From Acidiferrimicrobium sp. IK (GTDB lineage Bacteria; Actinomycetota; Acidimicrobiia; Acidimicrobiales; Palsa-688): a stretch of 64,000 bases of DNA. The stretch's first letter is position 1, and each line of letters begins with the position of its first letter. The notes under the pieces were generated by a model that was not told the origin of the DNA, searched no databases, and saw nothing but the letters and a program-made list of their open reading frames with translations. Both the position numbers and the translations under genes were made by a program. Location: contig NZ_JAIMCB010000009.1 of the NCBI RefSeq assembly GCF_025499425.1, positions 62,001-126,000 of the forward strand. The letters run 5' to 3'. Positions 32,187 through 40,010 of this stretch are shown piece by piece.

Positions 32187-32966
32187 TCAGATGACCTTGA
32201 TCTGCTCGAGGAAGGCCACGATCTTCTCGTAGCCGTCTCCCTCGTCCACCACGATCTCGCCGGCCTTGCGAGCCTCGGCGGGCTCCACCGACACGACCTC
32301 CTGGCGGGCCCCGGCGGCGCCCACCTGACCCGGTTCGAGACCGAGGTCAGTGACCTTGAGCTCCTCGACCGGCTTGCCCTTGGCCGCCATGATGCCCTTG
32401 AACGACGGGTAGCGAGGCTCGACGACGCCGGCGGTCACCGTCACCAGCGCCGGGAGCGACACCTCAACGCTGTCGTAGCCGGTCTCGGTCTGGCGGTCGA
32501 CTTTGACCGTGCCGTCAGCCACCGCGACCTTCTTCGCGAAGCTGATCGACGGCCACCCGAGCACCTCGGCCACCTGCACCGGCGTGGTGCCGGTGTAACC
32601 GTCAGTGGACTCCGTCGCGGCTATGACCAAGTCGGGCTCGGCCCGCTTGATGGCCGCGGCCAGGACCTTCGCGGTGGAGAGGGCGTCGGAGCCGGCGAGG
32701 GCGTCGTCGCTCACCAGGATCGCCTTCGCTGCGCCCATGGCCAACGCGGTGCGCAGGCCGCTGGTCTCGCTGTGGGGAGCCATCGACACCAGGGTCACCT
32801 CGCCGCCCCCGGCTGCGTCGACCAGCTGGAGGGCCATCTCCACGCCGTACGCGTCGGAGTCGTCCAGGATCAACTTCCCGTCCCGGACGATCGTGTGGGT
32901 CTCGGACGTGAGCTTCCCGGGATTTGCCGGGTCGGGAATCTGCTTGACGCAGACGACGACGTTCAT
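32187..32966 (-). CDS. etfB: Electron transfer flavoprotein beta subunit
   Basis: A 259-residue protein starting MNVVVCVKQIPDPANPGKL. It contains the AMP-binding and family words LDDSDAYGVEMALQLVDA, VIAATESTDGYTGTTPVQVAEVLGWP by position and the C-terminal arm that wraps around EtfA. No genuine divergence is seen. First gene of the etfB-etfA-(oxidase) run; a 219-bp gap with no other gene separates it from the divergent rsbW-sigF operon and must hold both promoters. Confidence 0.97.
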   Translation of the reverse strand: MNVVVCVKQIPDPANPGKLTSETHTIVRDGKLILDDSDAYGVEMALQLVDAAGGGEVTLVSMAPHSETSGLRTALAMGAAKAILVSDDALAGSDALSTAKVLAAAIKRAEPDLVIAATESTDGYTGTTPVQVAEVLGWPSISFAKKVAVADGTVKVDRQTETGYDSVEVSLPALVTVTAGVVEPRYPSFKGIMAAKGKPVEELKVTDLGLEPGQVGAAGARQEVVSVEPAEARKAGEIVVDEGDGYEKIVAFLEQIKVI

Positions 32967-33185
32967 GGCGGAGATTCTTTCCCAGTCGTCGCGGTTTCCA
33001 CCACTTCCCGTGATCCGGGGCCGGCCACCCCCGGCCGCTCCGCTGGCGACCGGGCCCAGAAACCGGCCGGGGCGGTGTAGCGTGGAGAGGTCCCTGCCTC
33101 GCCTCGGGCGAAGCGAGGCGCCCCTCCCTGAGGTGCCGGAGTACCGGAGGGTGTCTTGCGCCGGCGAGTAGAAGGAGCGTTACAG

Positions 33186-33626
33186 GTGGCGACGTCCGAT
33201 GAGGTGCGCTTGGTCGTACCGGCCATGCCGGAATACCTACGCCTGGCGCGGGTGACCGCCGCTGGGCTGGCCAGCCGCCTCGGCTTCTCCTTCGACGAAG
33301 TCGAGGACCTGCGGCTGGCGATCGACGAGCTTTGCTACGGCCTGACCGGTAACACCGGACGGTCGGGGCGGGTCGAGGTGCGCTACCTAGTCGCCACCGA
33401 CAGCCTGCTCATCGAGGGCGAGGGGCACTTCGAAAGCGCCGGCGCCACCGGCCCGGCGGCCACCAACGTGGCACTCTCCGAGTTGTCGCAGGTCATCCTG
33501 GCCGCCCTGGTCGACGAGCACGCCCTCACCGACGGTCCCGACGGTCCCCGCTTCCGGCTGGTCAAGCGCCGCCACACCGGGGACGGCAGCGGCGCCGAGC
33601 AGGGGAGCACGTCGGCTACATCATGA
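33186..33626 (+). CDS. rsbW: RsbW-like anti-sigma factor / HATPase_c_2 protein
   Basis: A 146-residue protein starting at GTG 33186, eight bases after AAGGAG. It has the helical opening MPEYLRLARVTAAGLASRLG and VEDLRLAIDELCYGLTGNTG, as in RsbW/SpoIIAB switch kinases that hold a stress sigma factor. The N box asparagine is not present (IDELCYG) and the G1 motif reads IEGEGHF instead of DxGxG, so kinase activity may be weak or lost. Its stop overlaps the sigma-factor start (ATGA), so the two proteins are made together. No anti-anti-sigma gene is next to it. Confidence 0.85.
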   Translation: MATSDEVRLVVPAMPEYLRLARVTAAGLASRLGFSFDEVEDLRLAIDELCYGLTGNTGRSGRVEVRYLVATDSLLIEGEGHFESAGATGPAATNVALSELSQVILAALVDEHALTDGPDGPRFRLVKRRHTGDGSGAEQGSTSATS

Positions 33627-34375
33627 GCTTCCAGCCCGCACAGCGCGAGCAGCTGCGCGCCAAGTTCGTCGAGTTCGCCCGCACCGGGGACGTGACCCTC
33701 CGCGACGAGCTGGTCGCTGCCCACCTCGGCCTCGCCGAGTACCTGGCGCGCCGTTTCGCCAACCGGGGCGAGCCCCTCGACGACCTGGTGCAGGTCGCGT
33801 CGCTCGGCCTGCTCAAAGCCGTCGGCCGCTTCGACCCCGAACGGGGCGTCGAGTTCTCGACCTACGCCACCCACACCATCGTCGGCGAGCTGAAACGACA
33901 CTTCCGTGACCGCGGGTGGGCGATTCGCGCCCCGCGACGCATGCAGGAGCTGTACCTCCGCCTCGGCAAGGTCGTCGCCACCCTCGGACAGGAGCTAGGC
34001 CGCTCACCGACCATCGCGGAGCTGGCGGCGGAAGTCGAGGTGTCCGAGGAAGAGGTCCTCGAAGCCCTCGAGGCGGGGCAGGCATACCGCTTCGCCTCCC
34101 TCGACGCGCCGGCCCCCGGCGACAGCGAGGGCGAGTCGCTGGCCACCCGGCTCGGCGAGGACGATCCTGCGCTTTTAGGCGCGGAGCACCGCGCCACCCT
34201 TTCCCCGCTCCTCAGCAGGCTGCCCGAGCGGGAGCAGATGATCCTCCACCTGCGATTCTTCGAGGGGCTCACCCAGTCGGAGATCGCCACCCGCCTCGGC
34301 ATCTCACAGATGCACGTCTCGAGGCTCCTGGCTCGCAGCGTCGCGCAGCTGCGAGCCGCCGCCGAAGCGTCCTAA
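33623..34375 (+). CDS. sigF: SigB/SigF/SigG-type stress sigma factor
   Basis: A 250-residue sigma-70 group 3 protein. Region 2 is seen in LRDELVAAHLGLAEYLARRF, EPLDDLVQVASLGLLKAVGRFDP and EFSTYATHTIVGELKRHFRD (residues 25-95). Region 3 follows (RAPRRMQELYLRLGKV) and region 4 is LSRLPEREQMILHLRFFEGL with TQSEIATRLGISQMHVSRLL. It would direct RNA polymerase to stress or stationary-phase promoters, controlled by the coupled RsbW-like protein. Full length, no damage. Confidence 0.95.
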   Translation: MSFQPAQREQLRAKFVEFARTGDVTLRDELVAAHLGLAEYLARRFANRGEPLDDLVQVASLGLLKAVGRFDPERGVEFSTYATHTIVGELKRHFRDRGWAIRAPRRMQELYLRLGKVVATLGQELGRSPTIAELAAEVEVSEEEVLEALEAGQAYRFASLDAPAPGDSEGESLATRLGEDDPALLGAEHRATLSPLLSRLPEREQMILHLRFFEGLTQSEIATRLGISQMHVSRLLARSVAQLRAAAEAS

Positions 34376-34393
34376 GGCTGCCGCGCCAGCACC

Positions 34394-35323
34394 GTGCGGC
34401 TCCTCTTCATAGTCAACGCCTCGGCCTCGTCGGTCACCGCCCGAGCCCGAGTCGTCATCCAAAAGGCCCTCTCAGCCGACCACCAGGTCACCGTCGCTGA
34501 GACCAGCCGGCGGGGACACGCCACCCGGTTGGCCCAGGGCGCGGCGGCCGACGGCGCCGACGTGGTGGTGGTGCTCGGAGGCGACGGGACCCTCAACGAG
34601 GCGGCCAACGGGCTGGCGGGAACCGCCACCGCCCTCGGCGTCCTCCCGGGCGGCTCGACCAACGTGTTCGCCCGCACCCTGGGGATGACCAACGACCCGA
34701 TCGAGGCCACCGGGGAGCTGCTCGGCGCGCTCGGCCGGGGGTCGATCCGGCCCGTCGGCCTCGGCACGGTCAACGGCCGGGTGTTCCTCTTCCATGTCGG
34801 GTTCGGCTACGACGCCGCCGTGGTCGCCCAAGTCGAGCGGCGTGGGAGCCTGAAGCGCTACGCCGGTCACGCGCTTTTCCTCACCGCCGCGGTGAGCACC
34901 TGGTTCCGCCACTACGACCGGCGCCACCCGGCGTTCGGGCTGCGGGCCGAGCCTCGCGCCGCGACCGGCCCGGTCGACGAGCTCGACGACGGGTACTTCG
35001 GCATCTGCCTCAACACCAACCCATACACCTTCCTCGGGAACCGGCCGCTCAACGTCGCGCCCGGCACCGGCTTGGACTCCGGGCTGACCATGGTCACCCT
35101 GCGCCGGCTGGACATCCCAACGCTGTTGCCGCTCGTCGCCGGCGCCCTCCGGGGGCAGGGGGTGGAGGGCAGGCGGAACGTCGCGGTGTCCAGTGACCTG
35201 GCTCGCGTCAGCATCGAGGCCCACCACCCGCTCCCCTACCAGGTCGACGGGGACTACCTGGGGGAGGCGACCAGCTTCGATCTTCGCTATTGGGACGGAG
35301 CGATCCGCCTGGTCGTCCCCTGA
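34394..35323 (+). CDS. Diacylglycerol/lipid kinase (DAGK catalytic domain)
   Basis: A 309-residue cytoplasmic lipid kinase starting VRLLFIVNASASS at GTG 34394, 18 bp after sigF and probably co-transcribed. The nucleotide-binding motif VVVLGGDGTLNEAANGLAG lies near residue 60 and LGVLPGGSTNVFARTLGM near 82. The C-terminal lobe (YFGICLNTNPYTFLGNRPLN, YQVDGDYLGEATSFDLRYWDG by position) is the YegS/DgkB type. It would phosphorylate diacylglycerol or a related lipid. Confidence 0.92.
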   Translation: MRLLFIVNASASSVTARARVVIQKALSADHQVTVAETSRRGHATRLAQGAAADGADVVVVLGGDGTLNEAANGLAGTATALGVLPGGSTNVFARTLGMTNDPIEATGELLGALGRGSIRPVGLGTVNGRVFLFHVGFGYDAAVVAQVERRGSLKRYAGHALFLTAAVSTWFRHYDRRHPAFGLRAEPRAATGPVDELDDGYFGICLNTNPYTFLGNRPLNVAPGTGLDSGLTMVTLRRLDIPTLLPLVAGALRGQGVEGRRNVAVSSDLARVSIEAHHPLPYQVDGDYLGEATSFDLRYWDGAIRLVVP

Positions 35324-35380
35324 CCGCTCGGGCAGCGGCGCGGCTTCCGATACAGACTCCTCGACCTCTCGTCGCCTAGA

Positions 35381-35396
35381 TGTGGCACAGGTCACA
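35381..35396. promoter_or_regulatory. CRP-like box upstream of whiB
   Basis: TGTGGCACAGGTCACA matches the CRP/FNR pattern TGTGA-N6-TCACA with one mismatch. It lies about 105 bp upstream of the predicted -35 box of whiB. Confidence 0.5.
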
Positions 35397-35498
35397 GACG
35401 AACTCCGGCGCAGGGTGCCATAACGCGCCTACCGTGGTAACCGCCGTTAGTGAACCTCGCTGACCAGCACCTTTCCTCGAATTTTTGGTCGAGAGGGG

Positions 35499-35527
35499 TT
35501 GCCAGGGGCGGAGCACAGCTTTACGCT
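35499..35527 (+). promoter_or_regulatory. whiB promoter
   Basis: TTGCCA (35499-35504), 17 bp and TACGCT (35522-35527) form a sigma-70-type promoter. It leaves a leader of about 75 bases with a strong AGGAGG ribosome site before GTG 35609. Confidence 0.6.
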
Positions 35528-35571
35528 GTTGCAACGCTGCGGTGAACGGACCAGTTTTTGTTACACCCACA

Positions 35572-35587
35572 CGTGAACTGATTCACA
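35572..35587. promoter_or_regulatory. CRP-like box in the whiB leader
   Basis: CGTGAACTGATTCACA has perfect GTGA-N6-TCAC half-sites and lies about 40 bases after the predicted transcription start, where a bound regulator would block elongation or initiation. CRP control of whiB1 is known in mycobacteria. Confidence 0.55.
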
Positions 35588-35608
35588 ATCTTCGCCAGGA
35601 GGCGGCCA

Positions 35609-35899
35609 GTGGCCCTTACTTGGAGCCGCAACATCGAATGGGACGTGGACGACTGGCGGGACAACGCATCCTGCCGGGATACCGACCCCGACCTGTTCTT
35701 CCCCATCGGGACCACCGGTCCGGCAATCGAGCAGATCGAGTCGGCCAAGCGGGTCTGCTGCGCCTGCGAAGCGCAGGAGGCGTGCCTGGAGTTCGCGTTG
35801 GCGACCAACCAGGAGTCCGGGATCTGGGGCGGCACCTCGGAGGAAGAGCGCCGCAAGCTGCGCAAGTCCTGGCTCGCCCGCCAGCGCCGCGCCAGCTGA
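35609..35899 (+). CDS. whiB: WhiB1-like Fe-S transcription factor
   Basis: A 96-residue WhiB-family protein that binds a 4Fe-4S cluster through Cys22, Cys50 (or Cys51), Cys53 and Cys59 (NASCRDTDPDLFFP, RVCCACEAQEACLEFAL). The G-I-W-G-G turn (residues 71-75) and basic tail EEERRKLRKSWLARQRR follow. The DPDLFFPIGTTGPAIEQI stretch resembles WhiB1/WblE more than other paralogues. It starts at GTG 35609 behind AGGAGG. The extra adjacent cysteine (CC) is a local peculiarity. Its long intergenic region contains a promoter and two CRP-like boxes. Confidence 0.95.
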   Translation: MALTWSRNIEWDVDDWRDNASCRDTDPDLFFPIGTTGPAIEQIESAKRVCCACEAQEACLEFALATNQESGIWGGTSEEERRKLRKSWLARQRRAS

Positions 35900-35962
35900 C
35901 CGCCTCGCCAGTCTCGGGACCGACCCCCGGCGGACACCCCCGGCGGACGCCTCACCGGCCGG

Positions 35963-37438
35963 TCAGAGCTTCTCGAGGTCCTCGGGGCTGTTGTCCACTG
36001 GGATGACCAGCTCGACGATCGTGCCCCCGTCGGTGCGCATGTTGATGGTGCCGCCGAGCTGCGATCCGACCAGGCTGCGCACGATCGACAGCCCCAGGCT
36101 GGCGGTGTCTTCGATCACGAATCCCGGCGGTAGGCCCACGCCGTTGTCGCGGACGGTCACCCGGAGACTGGTCGGCGTGCGCTCTAGGTCGACGGTGACT
36201 CTTATGGTCTTGATGTCGACGGTCGACCCTTCGGGGAACGCGTGCTCGGCGGCGTTTTGCAGCAGCTCGGTGATGACCACCGCCAACGGCGTGGCCAGCG
36301 CGGCTTGAAGTTCCCCGGTCTCCCCGGTCGTGGTGATGTGGACCGGTCGGTCGCTGCTCCCCAGGTCCTCCGCCATCCGTACCAGTGAGGGCAGGATGTC
36401 GTTGAAGTCGACCTCGTCGGTCGTGTCGCGCGACAGGATCTCGTGCACCAAGGCGATCGAGCGGACTCTGCGCTCCGACTCCTCGAGAGCGTGACGGGCC
36501 TCCCCTTGGGGCAGCCGGCGCGACTGCAGGCGCAGGAGCGACGAGATGGTCTGCAGGTTGTTCTTCACCCGGTGGTGGACCTCGCGGATGGCGGCATCTT
36601 TGGACAGCAGCAGCCGGTCTCTCCGGCGCAGCTCGCTGACGTCGCGTAGCAGCACCAACGCCCCGGTGATGTTGCCCTTGTCGAGCAGCGGCACGCAGCG
36701 GAACACCATCGAGTCGCTGCCCTCGGTGACCTCCTCGGTGGCGGGAAGGCGAGTTGCGAACGCCACCTTGACCGCGGACTGGTCCAGGCCGGCCTCGTCC
36801 AGGCTGACACCTTCGATCCCCGAGTAGATGCCGAGACGGTGGAGGGCGTTGACTGCGTTAGGCGACGCGTAGTCGACCCGGGCGCTGGCGTCGAGGACGA
36901 GGACCCCGTCGCCGACGCGGGGCATCTCGCTGGTGACCACCTCGTCGATCGGGAAGGGGAACTCCCCCGCCGCGATCATCCGGGCCAGCCGATCGAAGAC
37001 CTCGACGTACACCCGCTCCAGCTCCCCCGGCCGGCGCCCCACCGACAGCGCCGACTCCCGGGTCATGAGCGCCACCAACTCGTCCTGCCACCGCACCGGG
37101 ATCACCACCTGGCGTCCCCGCTCGTTGCGCGATGGGATCGACACCTCGCCCTCGACGACGCTCCCCAGCTGCCAGGCCCGAGCCAGCAGGGGTCGGTCGT
37201 CGACGCCCATCACCCGGCCCACCAGATCCTCGAGGTGCAGGGTCTGGTTGGTCGTCGGTCGGACCTGGCCCACGACGACGAAGCGGTCGTCGCTGCCGTC
37301 GACGGGCACGAACAAGAGGAGGTCGGCGAAGCACAGGTCCGACAGCGTTCCCCACGACCCGACCAGCCGCTGCAGGTGCGCGGTTACCGGCTGTTCCAGC
37401 TTGGTGTGCTCCCGGACCAACTCCGCCAGCGTCGCCAA
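35963..37438 (-). CDS. pdtaS: PdtaS-like sensor histidine kinase
   Basis: A 491-residue soluble kinase. Residues 1-150 form the PdtaS-type GAF domain (TLSDLCFADLLLFVPVDGSD), 160-265 a PAS domain (VLVLDASARVDYASPNAVNA), then the HisKA_2 dimerisation helix REVHHRVKNNLQTISSLLRL (His near 287) and an HATPase domain (TELLQNAAEHAFPEG, VTVRDNGVGLPPGF, LGLSIVRSLVGSQLGGTI). In mycobacteria the kinase partners the RNA-binding antiterminator PdtaR; no such regulator is in the window. It starts at TTG 37438. Motifs are complete, so it should be active. Confidence 0.93.
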   Translation of the reverse strand: MATLAELVREHTKLEQPVTAHLQRLVGSWGTLSDLCFADLLLFVPVDGSDDRFVVVGQVRPTTNQTLHLEDLVGRVMGVDDRPLLARAWQLGSVVEGEVSIPSRNERGRQVVIPVRWQDELVALMTRESALSVGRRPGELERVYVEVFDRLARMIAAGEFPFPIDEVVTSEMPRVGDGVLVLDASARVDYASPNAVNALHRLGIYSGIEGVSLDEAGLDQSAVKVAFATRLPATEEVTEGSDSMVFRCVPLLDKGNITGALVLLRDVSELRRRDRLLLSKDAAIREVHHRVKNNLQTISSLLRLQSRRLPQGEARHALEESERRVRSIALVHEILSRDTTDEVDFNDILPSLVRMAEDLGSSDRPVHITTTGETGELQAALATPLAVVITELLQNAAEHAFPEGSTVDIKTIRVTVDLERTPTSLRVTVRDNGVGLPPGFVIEDTASLGLSIVRSLVGSQLGGTINMRTDGGTIVELVIPVDNSPEDLEKL

Positions 37439-37502
37439 TGTGGTCTCTTTTCTCCGTCGTGTCAGCCGGGTGCGGGCGTCAGTCTCGCGCCGTCGCCGCG
37501 CG

Positions 37503-38663
37503 TCAACCCCAGATGGCCTCGCCCAAGCGCATCAGGCCGGCCAGGTCGTGGATGTCGTCGTCGAACTCGGGGACCGCGGCCACCACGTCCGGCATCTTCG
37601 CCAGGTCGCTGCGCTGGGCCGCCTCGCGCTGCGCGACCACCGAGAAGTTCTGGAAGTTGTCTCCCATCTCGGTCAGGACCCGGGCCACCTGGCTGGGGTC
37701 GGCGCCGATCACCGCCGCCAGCTCCCCGGCGAGGACGTCGGCCTCGGCGACCAGGCGCCCGGCCCGCAGGTGGGCGGCGTCGTCGAGGAGGTACGGGGGC
37801 AGGACCCGGTTGAGCACCAGCGCGCCCAGGTGCAGCTTCTTCGAGGACAGCACGTCGATGAAGAACTCCGCCTCGCGCACCGGCGCAGCCTCCAGGGTCG
37901 AGATGACCATGAACGTGGTGCGGTTGTCGCGCAGCAGCCGCTCGACGGCCCGAGCCCGCGTCACGAACCCCGAGTACATGGTCTGGAACAAGATGAAGAA
38001 CTCGGCGATGTCGGCCAGGAACTGCGAGCCGAGGATCCGGTCGGCGACCTGGTAGAACGGCCGGGACGCCATGTTGACCACCCGGCTGCGGTAGGGGACG
38101 ATCAGCAGCCGCAGAAGCCGCGACGAGAAGAACTCCGCCATGCGAGCCGGCGCCTCGATGAAGTCGACCGCGTTGCGCGTCGGCGGGGTGTCGACGACGA
38201 TCAGGTCGAAGCGGCCCTCCGAGTGGATCTCGTAGAGGCGCTCCATGGCGATGTAGTCGTGGCTCTGCACGAACTTGCCGGAGATGTTCTGATATAGCGG
38301 GTTCTCGAGGATCCGGTCCCGGGTGTCGGCGTCGGGGGCGTGCCGGCGGACCAGCGCGTCCCAGCTCTGCTTGGTGTCGAGCATGGCGGCCCACAGCTCG
38401 CCTCGTGGTTGCACGCCGGCCGCGGCGAACGCCGAGGCGGGGACTCGCTTCTCCGAGTTGCCAAAACCGCTCAGCCCGAGCGCGTTGGCCAACCGTTTCG
38501 CGGGGTCGACGGTGACGACGAGGACCTTGCCGCCGTGATGCACCGCTGCCATGGCCGCGGCCGCAGCCGCGGTGGTCGTTTTCCCCACCCCTCCCGAACC
38601 GCAGGCGATGGCGATCTCCTTGGACGCCAGCAGCGAGTCGATCGACCCGGCCCGATCGGCCAT
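37503..38663 (-). CDS. ArsA/GET3-family ATPase (second of pair)
   Basis: A 386-residue ATPase with the deviant Walker A motif ACGSGGVGKTTTAAAAAAMA near residue 20, VVTVDPAKRLANALGL, and the switch region FDLIVVDTPPTRNAVDFIEA near 155. It resembles mycobacterial Rv3680. Such pairs are ATP-driven proteins with a GET3-like fold; the mycobacterial complex has been linked to glycerol metabolism and nitric-oxide tolerance, from memory. The ATG directly abuts the stop of the preceding ArsA gene (TAGATG). The C-terminal half (residues 240-386) has no methionine-rich arsenite site. Confidence 0.9.
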   Translation of the reverse strand: MADRAGSIDSLLASKEIAIACGSGGVGKTTTAAAAAAMAAVHHGGKVLVVTVDPAKRLANALGLSGFGNSEKRVPASAFAAAGVQPRGELWAAMLDTKQSWDALVRRHAPDADTRDRILENPLYQNISGKFVQSHDYIAMERLYEIHSEGRFDLIVVDTPPTRNAVDFIEAPARMAEFFSSRLLRLLIVPYRSRVVNMASRPFYQVADRILGSQFLADIAEFFILFQTMYSGFVTRARAVERLLRDNRTTFMVISTLEAAPVREAEFFIDVLSSKKLHLGALVLNRVLPPYLLDDAAHLRAGRLVAEADVLAGELAAVIGADPSQVARVLTEMGDNFQNFSVVAQREAAQRSDLAKMPDVVAAVPEFDDDIHDLAGLMRLGEAIWG

Positions 38664-39614
38664 CTAGTACCCGAGCTCCGCGGAGAGGGCCTCGGCCACC
38701 TGCCGGGTGGCCCGCAGCCCGTGGGAACGGAAGAACAGGTACGGCACGTAAAGCATCGGCACCTTGCCGTCGACCGCGCCGCGGAGGCGCTCGAGGTGCT
38801 CGGTGCGGCTGCGGCGCATGGTCACCGTCAGCCGGGCGGCGTCGAGCAGCGGCCGGGCCGGGCCGCCGAGCGCTCGGTCAAGGAACTCGGCCGCTGGACG
38901 CTCCTCCAGCTGGTCGAAGATGTCCTCTTCGCCCCGCGAGAACAGCTCCGGCAGGACTCGGTTGACGACCACCGCGGCCAGATCCACGTTGGTTTCTGCT
39001 GCCACCCGGTCGCGAAGCTCCAGGGTCTCGCTGACCGGCATCTCCGCCGGGATGGCCACGATCACCAGCCCGGTCTGCAGCGGATCCCCGAGGATGTCGA
39101 GCATCCAACCGGTCTGCTGGCGGACCAGGCCGACTTGCACCAGCTCGTTGATCGCTTGAGGGGCGGCCAACTGGCTGACTATGTGTCCGCTCGCCGCGGC
39201 GTCGACGATCACGATGTCGTAGTGGCGCTCGCGCACCTCCCAGCACAGCTTGCCGACGGTGACGATCTCCTTGACCCCGGGCGCGGCCGACGCGACGAAG
39301 TCGAACATCTTCGCCAGCGGGCCGACCCTGGCGACGAGCGGCAGCTTCAGCTGCAGGGCCAGGTACTGGCGAAGCGACGCCTCGGTGTCCATCGACATCG
39401 CCCACAGGCGCGGCGAGATCTCCCGCTCCTCGAAGCGGGTGGGCCCGGTCTCGTAGAAGTCGGCCAGGTTGCCCTTCGCATCGACCTCGCAGACCAACGT
39501 CTTCTTGCCCCGGTCGGCCGCGAGCGACGCCAGCGCGGCGGCGACGGTCGTCTTGCCGACGCCGCCCTTACCGGTGACGAAAAGGAGCTTCCGGTCGAGG
39601 AGGTCGACCGCCAC
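38664..39614 (-). CDS. ArsA/GET3-family ATPase (first of pair)
   Basis: A 316-residue ATPase starting VAVDLLDRKLLFVTGKGGVG with Walker A GKGGVGKTTVAAALASLAA near residue 16 and VCEVDAKGNLADFYE. The switch II region is DIVIVDAAASGHIVSQLAAP near 150, where most relatives read DxPxxGH; the later VVVNRVLPELF word is conserved. It resembles mycobacterial Rv3679, the partner of Rv3680. GTG 39614 is chosen because upstream residues translate to Arg/Gly-rich noise antisense to DUF3107. It lies 14 bp after DUF3107 and is followed without gap by the second ArsA gene. Confidence 0.9.
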   Translation of the reverse strand: MAVDLLDRKLLFVTGKGGVGKTTVAAALASLAADRGKKTLVCEVDAKGNLADFYETGPTRFEEREISPRLWAMSMDTEASLRQYLALQLKLPLVARVGPLAKMFDFVASAAPGVKEIVTVGKLCWEVRERHYDIVIVDAAASGHIVSQLAAPQAINELVQVGLVRQQTGWMLDILGDPLQTGLVIVAIPAEMPVSETLELRDRVAAETNVDLAAVVVNRVLPELFSRGEEDIFDQLEERPAAEFLDRALGGPARPLLDAARLTVTMRRSRTEHLERLRGAVDGKVPMLYVPYLFFRSHGLRATRQVAEALSAELGY

Positions 39615-39628
39615 GTCCGGCGAGCTGC

Positions 39629-39871
39629 TCAGTGAACGACGGACCCGAAGCCGACGCGCCGGTCGTCGCCCTTGGCGTCGATCTCGATGTAGGCGACCTT
39701 GGCCGCCGGCACCCCGACCCGCCGGCCCCGCCGGTCGGTCAGCCACAAAACGGCCGTCTCCGAGCCGAGGGTCTCCTCTATCTGCTTCGAGAGGGCATCG
39801 GCGTCGGTACCGTCGGGGAGCTCGAGATCGATCTCCTTCGGGGTGTTGGTGACCCCTATGCGCACATCCAC
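39629..39871 (-). CDS. DUF3107 family protein
   Basis: An 80-residue actinobacterial protein starting VDVRIGVTNTPKEIDLELPD at GTG 39871. It has a compact alpha/beta pattern (ALSKQIEETLGSETAVLWLT, then AKVAYIEIDAKGDDRRVGFG) and no catalytic motif. Relatives include the mycobacterial antigen TB9.4 (Rv3208A), where it is not next to the ArsA genes as I recall. Here it heads an operon with two ArsA-type ATPases, spaced by only 14 bp. Role unknown. Confidence 0.88.
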   Translation of the reverse strand: MDVRIGVTNTPKEIDLELPDGTDADALSKQIEETLGSETAVLWLTDRRGRRVGVPAAKVAYIEIDAKGDDRRVGFGSVVH

Positions 39872-39974
39872 GTTCCTGGTTCTCCCTGTCTTCGGCTGCA
39901 CGGTGTTCGCCGACACGTTCCTGAGCTGCACTGCCGTCGGCTCGCCTGACTGTCGTCAGCGTGCGGGCCCACTG

Positions 39975-39993
39975 TAGGGACTCGCGGTCCCTA
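39975..39993. terminator. Hairpin after the WYL regulator gene
   Basis: TAGGGAC, loop TCGCG, GTCCCTA form a 7-bp perfect stem 18 bp beyond the 3' end of the minus-strand WYL gene. No T-run is present; it is a plausible terminator separating it from the DUF3107 operon. Confidence 0.5.
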
Positions 39994-40010
39994 GACGGGA
40001 GTGCAGGCGC

